Shown: piece after piece, positions 53,743-62,411 of the stretch
Layout of the letters: every line of letters begins with the position of its first letter
Numbering within the stretch: position 1 is the first letter of the stretch
Assembly (NCBI GenBank): GCA_964606665.1
Contig: CAZSHS010000002.1
Span: forward strand, 1 to 64,000
Source of the DNA: Aved-18 sp964606665
Lineage (GTDB): Bacteria > Cyanobacteriota > Vampirovibrionia > Obscuribacterales > Obscuribacteraceae
DNA length: 64,000 nucleotides
Reading direction: 5' to 3'
Notes under the pieces: generated by a model
What the model was told of the DNA's origin: nothing
The model's database searches: none
What the model saw: the letters and a program-made list of their open reading frames with translations, nothing else
Made by a program: the position numbers and the translations under genes

Positions 53743-56039
53743 TGGCTGGCTCCAGAACCCGCTTCAGCCTCTTGAACGTTTACAACAAGAGTTGAGTCGG
53801 TATGCATTGCTGGTATTTTAAACCAGAATGTACTGCCTTTACCTTCTTCTGAATCAACACCTATATGACCACCGTGCTGCTCGATAATGCCTTTACAGAT
53901 AGCAAGACCAAGACCAGTACCGCCTTTCTTTTTGGAATCAGAAGCTTCTACTTGCTGAAAACGTTGAAAGAGTAATTTCTTAAATGCCTCAGGCACGCCT
54001 CTACCTTTATCTACTACTTTGACTGTGATGAAACCAAATGTCTCTTCGGTAAATACTTCCACAAAACCACCTGGAGGCGAAAACTTAATTGCGTTCGATA
54101 ACAGATTAACTAACACTTGGACAATTCTATCGGCGTCAGCATAAACAATTTGGTCAGATCGTCTAATGTCTATTGAAATGTTGTCTGCCTGAGCAAACGC
54201 GGCCACTGCTTGCTCGGATCTATCAAGAATGTCTTGTAGACCGGTATTCACAAATACCATGTCGAGCTTACCTGACTCTAGTTTTTCAATATCTAAGATG
54301 TCATTGATCAGTCCGATTAATCGAAGCGTATTGCGCTCGGCAATTGATACCACCTTTTGTGCTTGCTCAGGAAGGGCACCAAGAGCGCCTACAGACAAGA
54401 GCGTAAGCGAGCCTCGGATGGATGTAAGGGGAGTGCGCAGTTCGTGACTGACTGTTGCAACGAATTCTTTTTTCAAGCGCTCTACTTCTTTGCGCTCTGA
54501 GACATCCACCACGTTTACGATAAAACGCGCACCTTCATGAGTATTTAATTCACTCAAAAGTACTTCAATTGGAAATTCATCACCACGCTTGGTGAGACCT
54601 TCGTATTCTTTGATTTTGTTTTGTGCTTGATCAGATAGGGTTTGCCAGAATGTATCTGTGTCTTGGATTTTGGCTTCAGAATAAAATTTAGAATCAGCAA
54701 ATAAGCACAATACATGCCTGCCTTCTAATTCAGCAGTAGTAAAGCCAAAAATCTTTTCTGCTTGCGGGTTCATCGACTCGATACGCCCCGATGAATCAAC
54801 AATTACTAATCCCACGATCATATGATTCATGATTGAGCGAATACGCGATTCACTAGCTTTAACAGCTTCTTCAGCCGTTTTACGTTGACTGATATCATGA
54901 GCCACGCAAAACATAGCCTTTTCTTTTTCAGACCAGTAAGCAGACCAGCTCACAGTAGTTTCGGTGCCATCTTTTCTGCGTACTCTGTTTTCGAACTGTA
55001 AATCGCCTTCCTGAGCGCGAATGGCTCGAACCGCTTTAATAGTTTCACCGATGTCTTGAGGAGCGATTAATTCGATAAATCTCTTGCCTACTATTTCCAT
55101 TTGGGTGTATCCCCAATTTTCAAAGCAGGCAGGGTTTACAGCGACAAATTTTCCATCGGTATCAATAGAACAAATTACATCCACTGCATTATCAATAACA
55201 GCTCGCTCTTTTCTGGTGGCTTCAGTCAAAGCTTCAGCCATACTGTGAAAGACGCTGTCCAGGTGCGAGATTTCGTCGTTGCCACCAACCAGTGGATTGA
55301 GCGGTTGCGATTGAGCCAGTCGATAAGAGTTATCTGTAAGCACGTCTAGTCTGTCTTTGACTGAACGTGCAAAAAACCACAAAAGTAAAAGAGCTATGAC
55401 AATATTGGTTATCACACCACCAAAAATAAATACAAGCAAAATGGTGCGAGAACGGCTCTGCTTCTCGGGAGACTCTCGCTCGATTTTACGCTCAGTTTCG
55501 GTTAGTTGTTTTAATTCTTCTTGCAAATTGTCTGCGATATTGCGCATTTCTTTATACATGTGTCTGGCGCGAAAATGCGCAATGTCCACTCTATTGCTAT
55601 CAATTGCAGACTTTGTCTGATTGAGCATCTCGACACCATTCATGGTGATTTTTTTGATATTCTCAACCACGTCTTGTTGGCGTGGATTTTCACCCACGAT
55701 AGAGCGCAACTCATCTAAGTCTTCTGGAATTTGTTTCACCACTTTGTTGAATCGCTCATCAAACAAAGCACTCTTGGTGACAGAGTATCCAACCAAGGCC
55801 ACACCGGCATCGTAAATAGATTTGGATAGAGTATTAGATTGAGAAATAATTGCTTTAGATCGAACTTGTTGTTTAATTTCTTGCTCGGCGCCCTGCACAA
55901 GCCCAGTAAGCACACATATAAATATAAGCTCGAAAACGAGAGGGACGAGAACCAGTATGGCGCCTTTATGAACAATCTTCAGGTTAAGGCGCTGAATCTG
56001 GTCAATAATAGAATTCATCGAATTCACTAAAGTCGCCAA
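53739..56039 (-). CDS. PAS-domain sensor histidine kinase
   Basis: 766 residues. Membrane helices at about 27-50 and 205-225 enclose a four-helix extracytoplasmic sensor (CHASE3-like pattern: KQIPEDLDELRSIVGENPRQQDVV). HAMP at about 225-280, two PAS domains (about 285-400 and 410-530), HisKA with the acceptor His in FVATVSHELRTPLTSIRGSL, and an HATPase domain (LVNLLSNAIKFSP, DKGRGVP, GTGLGLAICKGI). Head of the phosphorelay operon with two receivers and the HPT/GGDEF protein. Signal unknown. Confidence 0.94.
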   Translation of the reverse strand: MATLVNSMNSIIDQIQRLNLKIVHKGAILVLVPLVFELIFICVLTGLVQGAEQEIKQQVRSKAIISQSNTLSKSIYDAGVALVGYSVTKSALFDERFNKVVKQIPEDLDELRSIVGENPRQQDVVENIKKITMNGVEMLNQTKSAIDSNRVDIAHFRARHMYKEMRNIADNLQEELKQLTETERKIERESPEKQSRSRTILLVFIFGGVITNIVIALLLLWFFARSVKDRLDVLTDNSYRLAQSQPLNPLVGGNDEISHLDSVFHSMAEALTEATRKERAVIDNAVDVICSIDTDGKFVAVNPACFENWGYTQMEIVGKRFIELIAPQDIGETIKAVRAIRAQEGDLQFENRVRRKDGTETTVSWSAYWSEKEKAMFCVAHDISQRKTAEEAVKASESRIRSIMNHMIVGLVIVDSSGRIESMNPQAEKIFGFTTAELEGRHVLCLFADSKFYSEAKIQDTDTFWQTLSDQAQNKIKEYEGLTKRGDEFPIEVLLSELNTHEGARFIVNVVDVSERKEVERLKKEFVATVSHELRTPLTSIRGSLTLLSVGALGALPEQAQKVVSIAERNTLRLIGLINDILDIEKLESGKLDMVFVNTGLQDILDRSEQAVAAFAQADNISIDIRRSDQIVYADADRIVQVLVNLLSNAIKFSPPGGFVEVFTEETFGFITVKVVDKGRGVPEAFKKLLFQRFQQVEASDSKKKGGTGLGLAICKGIIEQHGGHIGVDSEEGKGSTFWFKIPAMHTDSTLVVNVQEAEAGSGASQ

Positions 56040-56046
56040 TCTCCCT

Positions 56047-56766
56047 TTACTGAGACAAGTCTTTTAAAAATTGTCTGGTGTCATTATCCATAAATACTTC
56101 TGTTTCGCTTTTGGCAGGCTTATAGCCTTGAGGTCTGTTAAAAAATCCACCAGGCACATTGAATGGTCTACTGTTAAAAGTATCAAGCGCCAGATGTGGA
56201 CGCCCATCTCCACCCAGAAACGCAACTCGCACAGGGAAAAATTTGGTAGCAGGAAGTCCATAAGTTTTGGAGAACATATCACTTAAAGTCGGCGACATCG
56301 TTATATCATTGGCTAACCAGCATGCCGCCTGGCGAACAGCAGCAAGTGTTCGTTTGCCCTTAACAGTTGCAGCAGGAGCATTATTTGTCATCACATATTT
56401 AGTGCAATTAAGTCCGGCAATTTTTTCTGTTTTACCCTTTTGCCAGCCACCATTTTGTAGTTGAGCGGCGCCACCTTTGCCCATTTTGCTAAACTTGTTC
56501 TGCCAATCAGCAAGCGAAGTCTCAAAATACATCTTGGTTTCGTCGTTAAACAAAGACACTTTCCAGTCGGGAGCCTGGGTGGTGAAACCGATTTTTTGTT
56601 TAGGGATATTCCATTTCATGCCTTTGGCGTCTATGTAGACATAAAGGTCACCCATAGAATCGTTGCGTTGAGTGAGCGCCCAGCCCGATTCGGCCATTGA
56701 AGGCGGACAAAAACAAGTAAAAAAGACTGGTAAAAAAAGAAACTGGAGATAAATTAGCCGACGCAT
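56047..56766 (-). CDS. Secreted hypothetical protein
   Basis: 239 residues with a signal peptide (LIYLQFLFLPVFFTCFC, cleavage near SMA). The mature part has beta-rich segments: GDLYVYIDAKGMKWNIP, WKVSLFNDETKMYFETSL, KIAGLNCTKYVMTNN, FFPVRVAFLGGDG. The 'IAGLNCTKYVM' piece recalls domains of exported proteins whose family names contain DUF4412-like features, but I cannot assign it. It starts upstream of the kinase operon, ending seven bases before the kinase start, so it may belong to that transcript. Confidence 0.75.
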   Translation of the reverse strand: MRRLIYLQFLFLPVFFTCFCPPSMAESGWALTQRNDSMGDLYVYIDAKGMKWNIPKQKIGFTTQAPDWKVSLFNDETKMYFETSLADWQNKFSKMGKGGAAQLQNGGWQKGKTEKIAGLNCTKYVMTNNAPAATVKGKRTLAAVRQAACWLANDITMSPTLSDMFSKTYGLPATKFFPVRVAFLGGDGRPHLALDTFNSRPFNVPGGFFNRPQGYKPAKSETEVFMDNDTRQFLKDLSQ

Positions 56767-56854
56767 GCTTACCCGAGCTATATATAAGGAAAGACTCCTT
56801 TATTTGTTTACCCACCAATTACTTGTTTAACATCCTGAGCGCAGGACCGATAAA

Positions 56855-57712
56855 CTAAAAGAATTGCTTAGAACTTGCCTTAGTTCTGGGGTCGAGAGCG
56901 TCACGAAGACCGTCTCCCAGGAAATTAAACGCAAGCACTGACATAAAAATAAAAATTCCAGGAAAGAATATTAAATGTGGCGTTGTGCGCAAAGACCTCC
57001 AGCCGTCGCTTGCAAGAGTTCCCCAACTACATGCTGGCGGCGACAAGCCAAGACCTATAAAACTGAGCGTAGACTCGGACAAAATAGCCATTGGTACTGT
57101 GAAAGTTACAGCCACAATCACTGGACCAAGTGAATTTGGCAGCATGTGCTTGCAAATAATATCAAGATGGCTCTGCCCTAGTGCACGAGCAGCTTCGATA
57201 AACTCTTCTTGGTGTAATTGCAAAAACTGTGCTCGGACCAAACGTGCCGTCCCTCGCCAACTGACAAGTCCCAAAGCCAAAAGAATGCCAAGAGTGCCAC
57301 GCCCAATCATGACTCCAATTAATATCATGACGAGCAAATCTGGCAGGGCATACGCCACATCGACTATACGCATCAAGACCGCATCCACTTTGCCACGACA
57401 ATATCCTGCAATTGCACCATATACAGTGCCAATAATGAAGGACATGACCGCTGTAAAAATCCCAATGCCAATAGATAATTGCGATCCAAAAAAGACACGT
57501 GCCAACAAATCGCGCCCCAGCTCATCAGTTCCCATTGGATGCGCTAAGCTTGGCGACTGCAAAGCGTCTTGTGTGGTCTGATCAAAGGCGTAAGGACTTA
57601 AATTTAGTCCTACTGAATTTAAAATGGCAATGATAGAAATAATGACAATGAACACAAGAGACCCGCAGGCCATGGGCATTTTTGAAAATTGCTTGATAAA
57701 TTGCTTATTCAT
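56855..57712 (-). CDS. Oligopeptide/dipeptide ABC transporter permease (DppC/OppC type)
   Basis: 285 residues, six membrane helices. N-terminal segment with HPMGTDELGRDLLARVFFGSQLSIGIG, and the ATPase-contact loop EAARALGQSHLDIICKHMLPN. Typical OppC end: FNFLGDGLRDALDPR. Overlaps the OppB-type gene by 8 bases. No ATPase gene follows, so that component lies elsewhere. Confidence 0.94.
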   Translation of the reverse strand: MNKQFIKQFSKMPMACGSLVFIVIISIIAILNSVGLNLSPYAFDQTTQDALQSPSLAHPMGTDELGRDLLARVFFGSQLSIGIGIFTAVMSFIIGTVYGAIAGYCRGKVDAVLMRIVDVAYALPDLLVMILIGVMIGRGTLGILLALGLVSWRGTARLVRAQFLQLHQEEFIEAARALGQSHLDIICKHMLPNSLGPVIVAVTFTVPMAILSESTLSFIGLGLSPPACSWGTLASDGWRSLRTTPHLIFFPGIFIFMSVLAFNFLGDGLRDALDPRTKASSKQFF

Positions 57713-58625
57713 AAGAAATTCTGGGGTCTAAAATCATGTATAAAACGTCTACTATTGTGTTTGTAATCACCAGCACCACTGAGAATATAAGCGTGATTCC
57801 CATGATTAAGTCATAATCGCGATTCATCACCGCCGTGACAAAAAAGCGTCCCATGCCAGGGATAGCATAAATAATTTCTACTACAAAAGAGCCTGCAATC
57901 ATGACTGCGCTGACGGGTCCAAGTAGTGTCACTACAGGAATAAGTGCATTTCGCAAAACATGTTTAATAATGGTGGCAGACTCAGACAGTCCCTTAGAGC
58001 GGGCGATTCTCACCCAATCTTTTTGTAAAATCTCAAGCACACTTGCTCTAGTTAATCGAGCAATATAAGCCATTGGTTTAAAGGCAATTGTAAGTGCTGG
58101 CAAAATAGCATGCAAAGGAGACTCCCACAAAGCGGCTGGCAAAATGCGCCCCCAAATGGCAAAAATCAAAATGAGCAGGGCACCGACCACGAATAACGGC
58201 AAAGACAGCCCCATCGTACTCACAAACATAGCCAGGTGGTCAATATATGTTCCTCGTCTAAGGGCGGCAATCGTACCCAGCGGCACTCCCACTAAGACAG
58301 CGATTAACAATCCTGCCCCACCCAGTTGAATAGAAACTGGAAAAGCATCTTTAATTATGTCTACAACCGTGCGGTCTACATACTTATATGAAACACCAAG
58401 ATCTCCATGGCACAACCTCTCTAAATAAAGCCAGTACTGCTCTAAAACAGGCTTATCCAGATGATATTTGGCATTTAAATTAGCTAGAATCTGGGGCGGC
58501 AAATTACGTTCTTGATCAAAAGGTCCGCCAGGAACTACACGTATAACCATAAAAGTAAGAGTAGCTATGACGAGCAAAAGCGGAATCATGGCAAGCAATC
58601 TTTTTACAATTACCCTTAGAAGCAT
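57705..58625 (-). CDS. Oligopeptide/dipeptide ABC transporter permease (DppB/OppB type)
   Basis: 306 residues, six membrane helices. Opens RLLAMIPLLLVIATLTFMVIRVVPGGPFD, then KYHLDKPVLEQYWLYL, and the EAA-like loop WVRIARSKGLSESATIIKHVLRNALIPVVT. Forms a heterodimer with the following DppC-type permease. One-base overlap with the binding-protein gene. Confidence 0.94.
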   Translation of the reverse strand: MLLRVIVKRLLAMIPLLLVIATLTFMVIRVVPGGPFDQERNLPPQILANLNAKYHLDKPVLEQYWLYLERLCHGDLGVSYKYVDRTVVDIIKDAFPVSIQLGGAGLLIAVLVGVPLGTIAALRRGTYIDHLAMFVSTMGLSLPLFVVGALLILIFAIWGRILPAALWESPLHAILPALTIAFKPMAYIARLTRASVLEILQKDWVRIARSKGLSESATIIKHVLRNALIPVVTLLGPVSAVMIAGSFVVEIIYAIPGMGRFFVTAVMNRDYDLIMGITLIFSVVLVITNTIVDVLYMILDPRISYE

Positions 58626-60241
58626 CAGTTAGATCCCTCTAGATAAGCCGTTCTATAATTTTGAATATCAAGTGCGTTCACATCTATTCCATGCACCCAT
58701 GGCTTATACAAAACACACTGAGTGGCCATGTATAACGGGATTAGAACAGCGTTTTCTCTGCAAAGCAACTTGTCTGCTCGACTGTACAAACTTGCTCTTT
58801 TTGCATTATCCAGCTCACCGCGGGCAGCCTCGACGCACTGGTCATATTCTTTATTTTTAAAGCCAGTGTAATTATTTCCACTTTCAGAAGTAAACACACT
58901 CATAAAATTATCTGTATCGGGAAAGTCTGCGCTCCACGATGCGCGGATTATATGAGGCGGATGCATTTTTCTTGTAGTCAAATATACTTTGAATTCTTGA
59001 TTAACAAGCTCAATATGCACACCTAGATTTTTCTTCAATTCAGCTTGAATAGCCTCAAGTCCAAGTTTTGTATCCTCGCGACTGACATACAATACTTCTG
59101 TTTTGGGGAAATTTTTACCGCCTGGATAGCCAGCCTCTGAAAGTAACCTCTGTGCCTCAATGGGATCAAACTTAAGTCCTGAATCAGGCTCAAATCCAAT
59201 AAGTACTGGCGGAACCCAGCTCAACATGGGCGTTTCTTGACGTCGTAATATTTTAGGAAATATTCTTTTGTCTATCGCCATTGCAAATGCTTTACGCACA
59301 CGAACATCATCGAGTGGCGCTTTCTTAGTATTCAAGCCAAGATACTGAGCACGCAAAAGCGCTTGGGTTTTAAAATTAGGATCCTTTTTACACTGCTCGA
59401 TATCAGATGTGGTGAAGCTGCGATTGTCTATAAAATCGAGCTGATCGTTTTGATAGAGCGAAAAGGCGGTCGATTGCTCAGGTATCATGAACATTTTAAT
59501 TTTGTCTATTTTAGGTCTACCCAAAAAGAATTTGTCATTTGCCACCAGATCTATTTTGTATTCGTGTTGCCATGAATCAAGCTTGAAAGCACCATTGGTG
59601 ACGATGTTAGAGGGCTCGGTCCAGCGCCCGGGATGCGCATCAACAATATCTTTACGCAATGGATATGTAGTTGGTCCAGCAGTCAAATAAATAAAATAGG
59701 CAGCCGGTTTGTTTAACCTCACTTCAAAAGTAAGGTCGTCTAAAGCCTTTGCTCCAAGCTGATTTAAATCTTTTATTTGTCCTTGATTTATTTCTCTAGC
59801 ATTAGTTACGTCATACAAAAAGTGAGCATAAGCCGCTCCCGTAAGAGGATCTGTCAAGCGCTGCCAGGCATATTCAAAATCTTTGGCGGTTAATTTTTTT
59901 CCGTCTGACCAAAAGATGTCATCTCGCAAATGAAATACATAACGTTTTCCGCCATCCAAAACTTCCCAACTTTTAGCGCACGCCGCCTGACAAGTGAGCT
60001 TTGCTCCATCGGCACTATTTGAGTATTGAGTAAGCCCGCTCATTATGTTTCCTATTACTTCAAAGGAAATCATGTCCACTGACAGATGCCAGTCGAGAGT
60101 GGGTGGCTCAGTTCCTAAGTTAACTCTCAGTACTCCTGGTTGCCATGGGCTTTGCCTGGTACAGCCAGTGTTAAGCATGTTAAGAAGGACAAAGCTAATA
60201 ATTGAGCACAGTAGTAAAAGTCTAGGTTTGGTTTGAAGCAC
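58625..60241 (-). CDS. Oligopeptide-binding lipoprotein (OppA/DppA type)
   Basis: 538 residues from a GTG start. Lipoprotein signal: hydrophobic LLLLCSIISFVLLNML followed by the lipobox LNTGC, with the Cys at about 27. SBP_bac_5 family marks: LRVNLGTEPPTLDWHLS, VFHLRDDIFWSDGKKLTAKDFEYAWQRLTDP, VRKAFAMAIDKR, and LSEAGYPGGKNFP. Captures peptides for the two permeases downstream. Operon head facing rpmG divergently. Confidence 0.93.
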   Translation of the reverse strand: MLQTKPRLLLLCSIISFVLLNMLNTGCTRQSPWQPGVLRVNLGTEPPTLDWHLSVDMISFEVIGNIMSGLTQYSNSADGAKLTCQAACAKSWEVLDGGKRYVFHLRDDIFWSDGKKLTAKDFEYAWQRLTDPLTGAAYAHFLYDVTNAREINQGQIKDLNQLGAKALDDLTFEVRLNKPAAYFIYLTAGPTTYPLRKDIVDAHPGRWTEPSNIVTNGAFKLDSWQHEYKIDLVANDKFFLGRPKIDKIKMFMIPEQSTAFSLYQNDQLDFIDNRSFTTSDIEQCKKDPNFKTQALLRAQYLGLNTKKAPLDDVRVRKAFAMAIDKRIFPKILRRQETPMLSWVPPVLIGFEPDSGLKFDPIEAQRLLSEAGYPGGKNFPKTEVLYVSREDTKLGLEAIQAELKKNLGVHIELVNQEFKVYLTTRKMHPPHIIRASWSADFPDTDNFMSVFTSESGNNYTGFKNKEYDQCVEAARGELDNAKRASLYSRADKLLCRENAVLIPLYMATQCVLYKPWVHGIDVNALDIQNYRTAYLEGSN

Positions 60242-60364
60242 GAAAGTCTTGCTGATGGGGCGATTTTCTACAATTTTGAGTTAAAACGCTCGTAAATGGT
60301 CTTAACAGTAATTCATCTGCGTATTATAAAAGGTCTCAATTTGTCCAAAGGCGCGCCAATTCGG

Positions 60365-60394
60365 TTGACAGAGCTTTAAAAGGTTAGATATACT
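60365..60394 (+). promoter_or_regulatory. Sigma-70 type promoter of rpmG
   Basis: TTGACA (60365-60370) and TATACT (60389-60394) are separated by 18 bases, near the housekeeping consensus. Transcription would begin around 60400-60402 and run through rpmG, tRNA-Trp, secE and nusG. It is the best-defined promoter in the window. The rest of the gap from 60242 shows nothing clear. Confidence 0.75.
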
Positions 60395-60403
60395 GACTTT
60401 TGT

Positions 60404-60427
60404 CGCCTTCGGGAGGCGTTTTTTTTT
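60404..60427 (+). terminator. Intrinsic-terminator-like hairpin in the rpmG leader
   Basis: CGCCT (60404-60408) pairs with AGGCG (60414-60418) and nine T residues follow (60419-60427). This is a textbook terminator form but lies only a few bases after the predicted start of transcription, so it might be a 5' cap hairpin or an attenuator. A second A/T hairpin, GTCTTTTTT/AAAAAAGAC, follows at 60429-60448. Confidence 0.55.
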
Positions 60428-60472
60428 GGTCTTTTTTTTAAAAAAGACAGAAAGCCACTAGGAGTTGGAAAA

Positions 60473-60640
60473 ATGGCAAAGAAAGAGGACAGAATCATCA
60501 TCACATTGGCTTGCGGCACTTGCAAACGTCGCAACTACACTACGATGAAGAACAAAAGAAACGATGCCGACAGACTCGAAATCAAAAAGTTCTGCAAGTT
60601 CTGCCGTCAACACATCGATCACAAAGAAACTAAGAAATAA
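60473..60640 (+). CDS. rpmG: 50S ribosomal protein L33
   Basis: 55 residues from ATG 60473, with AGGAG about 9 bases upstream. Opens MAKKEDRIIITLACGTC and contains the two CxxC pairs (CGTC and CKFC) of the zinc-binding form of L33. 19 bases before tRNA-Trp. It is the first gene of the translation/secretion cluster. Confidence 0.95.
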   Translation: MAKKEDRIIITLACGTCKRRNYTTMKNKRNDADRLEIKKFCKFCRQHIDHKETKK

Positions 60641-60659
60641 CTTGCACATAAACAAAGAA

Positions 60660-60730
60660 GCGCCCTTAGTTTAATGGTAAAACGAACGTCTCCAAAATGT
60701 TTGTTGAGGGTTCGACTCCTTCAGGGCGCG
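60660..60730 (+). tRNA. trnW: tRNA-Trp (CCA anticodon)
   Basis: A 71-base cloverleaf: acceptor stem GCGCCCT/AGGGCGC, D stem GTTT/AAAC, anticodon stem AACGT/ATGTT with loop CTCCAAA giving anticodon CCA at 60692-60694, T stem GAGGG/CCTTC with loop TTCGACT, discriminator G. The 3' CCA is not encoded. The place between rpmG and secE is shared by many bacteria. Confidence 0.97.
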
Positions 60731-60753
60731 AACTATTTCGCCAGGCAGAATCA

Positions 60754-61236
60754 GTGAGCAAAAAAAAGAAAAAAACTAAAGAAGACGGCTTAAATCTGCC
60801 TGATACCATGAGTGGTGCCGCTTCAGAAAAAGCCGGTTCAGAGGCAAAGGGAGACAATTCCTTGAGTTCAGCGAGTCCTCCAGCAACAATCGACAAGTCC
60901 AATGCAGGATCAGGATCTGGATCCGGTTCAGGTTCAGGAAAAGGCGGCGGTAATTCAAGCAGCGGTGGCGGCTCGAACAAATCCGGCAAAGATCCAAACA
61001 AAAGCGGTAATAAACAACAAGGTAATTTCATTACCGACTTTATCAAGTTCCTCAAAGAAGTACGAAACGAAGTCAAAAAAATCAGTTGGCCTGAACGTGG
61101 ACAGGTAGTCAAAGAAACCTGGAGCGTAGTAGTTCTGGTCACACTCATCACCTTCTTAGTACTCGGTTATGACTATGTACTTGGACATTTCGTGTTCGGT
61201 CCAATCGAACACTGGGCAAAAATTCACAACGGGTAA
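60754..61236 (+). CDS. secE: Preprotein translocase subunit SecE with long disordered N-terminus
   Basis: 160 residues from GTG 60754; a longer frame begins inside the tRNA and is rejected. The C-terminal 65 residues are the SecE core (FLKEVRNEVKKISWPERGQV and one membrane helix). In front lie about 95 residues of Lys-rich then Gly/Ser-rich sequence (a GSGSGSGSGKGGG run), not present in usual 60-130-residue SecE. Clamps SecY in the membrane. nusG follows 18 bases later. Confidence 0.92.
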   Translation: MSKKKKKTKEDGLNLPDTMSGAASEKAGSEAKGDNSLSSASPPATIDKSNAGSGSGSGSGSGKGGGNSSSGGGSNKSGKDPNKSGNKQQGNFITDFIKFLKEVRNEVKKISWPERGQVVKETWSVVVLVTLITFLVLGYDYVLGHFVFGPIEHWAKIHNG

Positions 61237-61254
61237 TTCTAGGTAAATTCTTCA

Positions 61255-61848
61255 ATGAGCAGCGCAGCAGGAGTTAATAACCAGAAAATGGCTTTCATCA
61301 AATCAGACGGGTCAAGAAAGTGGTATGCCGTTCAGACCGCTTCTGGACACGAAAACAAAGTGAAAGAACACATCGAAAAACGTGTTATCACGATGAGCGC
61401 TCAGGACAAAATTTTCGGAGTTATTGTCCCTGAAAAAATCGTAAGTAAAGTCAAAGACGGCAAACGCGTTGAAAAGAAAGAACGTGAATACCCAGGCTAC
61501 GTCTTTGTAGAAATGATTCTCGATGACGACTCCTGGAGAGTTGTAAGAGAAGCACCCGGCGTCACAAAATATGTTGGAGCTGGCAAAAAACCTACACCTG
61601 TACAAGATGGCGAGATTCGCAAAATACTCAGACGTCAAATAATCGCCTCCGGCATCAAGGGCAAGAAGGCAGCGCAAATAGACGTCAAGGTAGGCGATTA
61701 CGTCAGAATCACTGGCGGTCCATTCGCCGACTTTACAGGAGAAGTTACAGAAGTAAACTTGGAGAGAGAGCGCATAAAGGCGTCTGTGATTATCTTTGGA
61801 CGCGCCACGCCAGTTGAACTTGAGTTTAATCAGGTTATAAAAGTCTAA
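61255..61848 (+). CDS. nusG: Transcription termination/antitermination factor NusG
   Basis: 197 residues. NGN domain: WYAVQTASGHENKVKEHI and PGYVFVEMILDDDSWRVVREAPGVTKYVG; KOW domain: VGDYVRITGGPFADFTGEV. Binds RNA polymerase and couples it to Rho or ribosomes. A small hairpin TGTTC/GAACA (61850-61865) lies right behind the stop, and 94 bases separate it from rplK. Confidence 0.96.
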   Translation: MSSAAGVNNQKMAFIKSDGSRKWYAVQTASGHENKVKEHIEKRVITMSAQDKIFGVIVPEKIVSKVKDGKRVEKKEREYPGYVFVEMILDDDSWRVVREAPGVTKYVGAGKKPTPVQDGEIRKILRRQIIASGIKGKKAAQIDVKVGDYVRITGGPFADFTGEVTEVNLERERIKASVIIFGRATPVELEFNQVIKV

Positions 61849-61942
61849 ATGTTCTGACAGGAACAGCCTTCAGCACATAAAATTGTACATTCAACGCATA
61901 TAAGTAGATCATCCAACAAATACGGAGCAGAGGCGGCAAGCC

Positions 61943-62365
61943 ATGAAAAAGGTTACTGGGAAAGTCAAATTACAAATCCAAGCGGGTAAAGCAAACCCAG
62001 CGCCACCCATCGGTCCGGCTCTTGGTCAGCACGGCGTCAACATCATGCAGTTCTGCAAAGAGTACAATGCCAAGACTCAAGACAGAGTTGGAACTATCAT
62101 TCCAGTCGAAATCACCATCTTTGAAGATCGTAGTTTCGAATTCGTGCTCAAAACTCCACCTTGCTCTGAGCTCTTGAAAAAAGCTGCCAACATTGAGAAA
62201 GGTTCTGCTGCTCCCAACAAAAACAAAGTTGGAAGCGTATCCAAAGCTAAAGTTACCGAAATCGCCAAAATCAAAATGCCCGACTTGAATGCAACAAGCC
62301 TCGAGTCCGCAGAAAAAATGGTTCTTGGTACCGCCCGCAACATGGGCATCACCATCACTGAATAA
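61943..62365 (+). CDS. rplK: 50S ribosomal protein L11
   Basis: 140 residues, normal length. N-terminal domain LQIQAGKANPAPPIGPALGQHGVNIMQFCKEYN (split by family convention after about 70), then RNA-binding C-terminal domain ending GTARNMGITI. Ribosome site GGAGCAGAGG upstream. Forms the GTPase-associated centre with 23S rRNA. Confidence 0.97.
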   Translation: MKKVTGKVKLQIQAGKANPAPPIGPALGQHGVNIMQFCKEYNAKTQDRVGTIIPVEITIFEDRSFEFVLKTPPCSELLKKAANIEKGSAAPNKNKVGSVSKAKVTEIAKIKMPDLNATSLESAEKMVLGTARNMGITITE

Positions 62366-62371
62366 TAGAAT

Positions 62372-62399
62372 ACTGAATACGAATAACTGAATACGAATA
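62372..62399 (+). repeat. Two tandem 14-bp repeats
   Basis: ACTGAATACGAATA occurs twice in a row in the 46-base gap between rplK and rplA, just before the rplA ribosome site (AAAGGA at 62399-62404). Probably a recent slippage duplication. Confidence 0.8.
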
Positions 62400-62411
62400 A
62401 AGGATAGAACA

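Noticed and set aside
60458..60655. Minus-strand frame opposite rpmG
   Set aside because: It is the shadow of the ribosomal protein L33 gene.
60697..60753. Upstream start for secE inside the tRNA gene
   Set aside because: The ATG at 60697 belongs to the anticodon arm of tRNA-Trp; the GTG at 60754 begins the Lys-rich SecE N-terminus.
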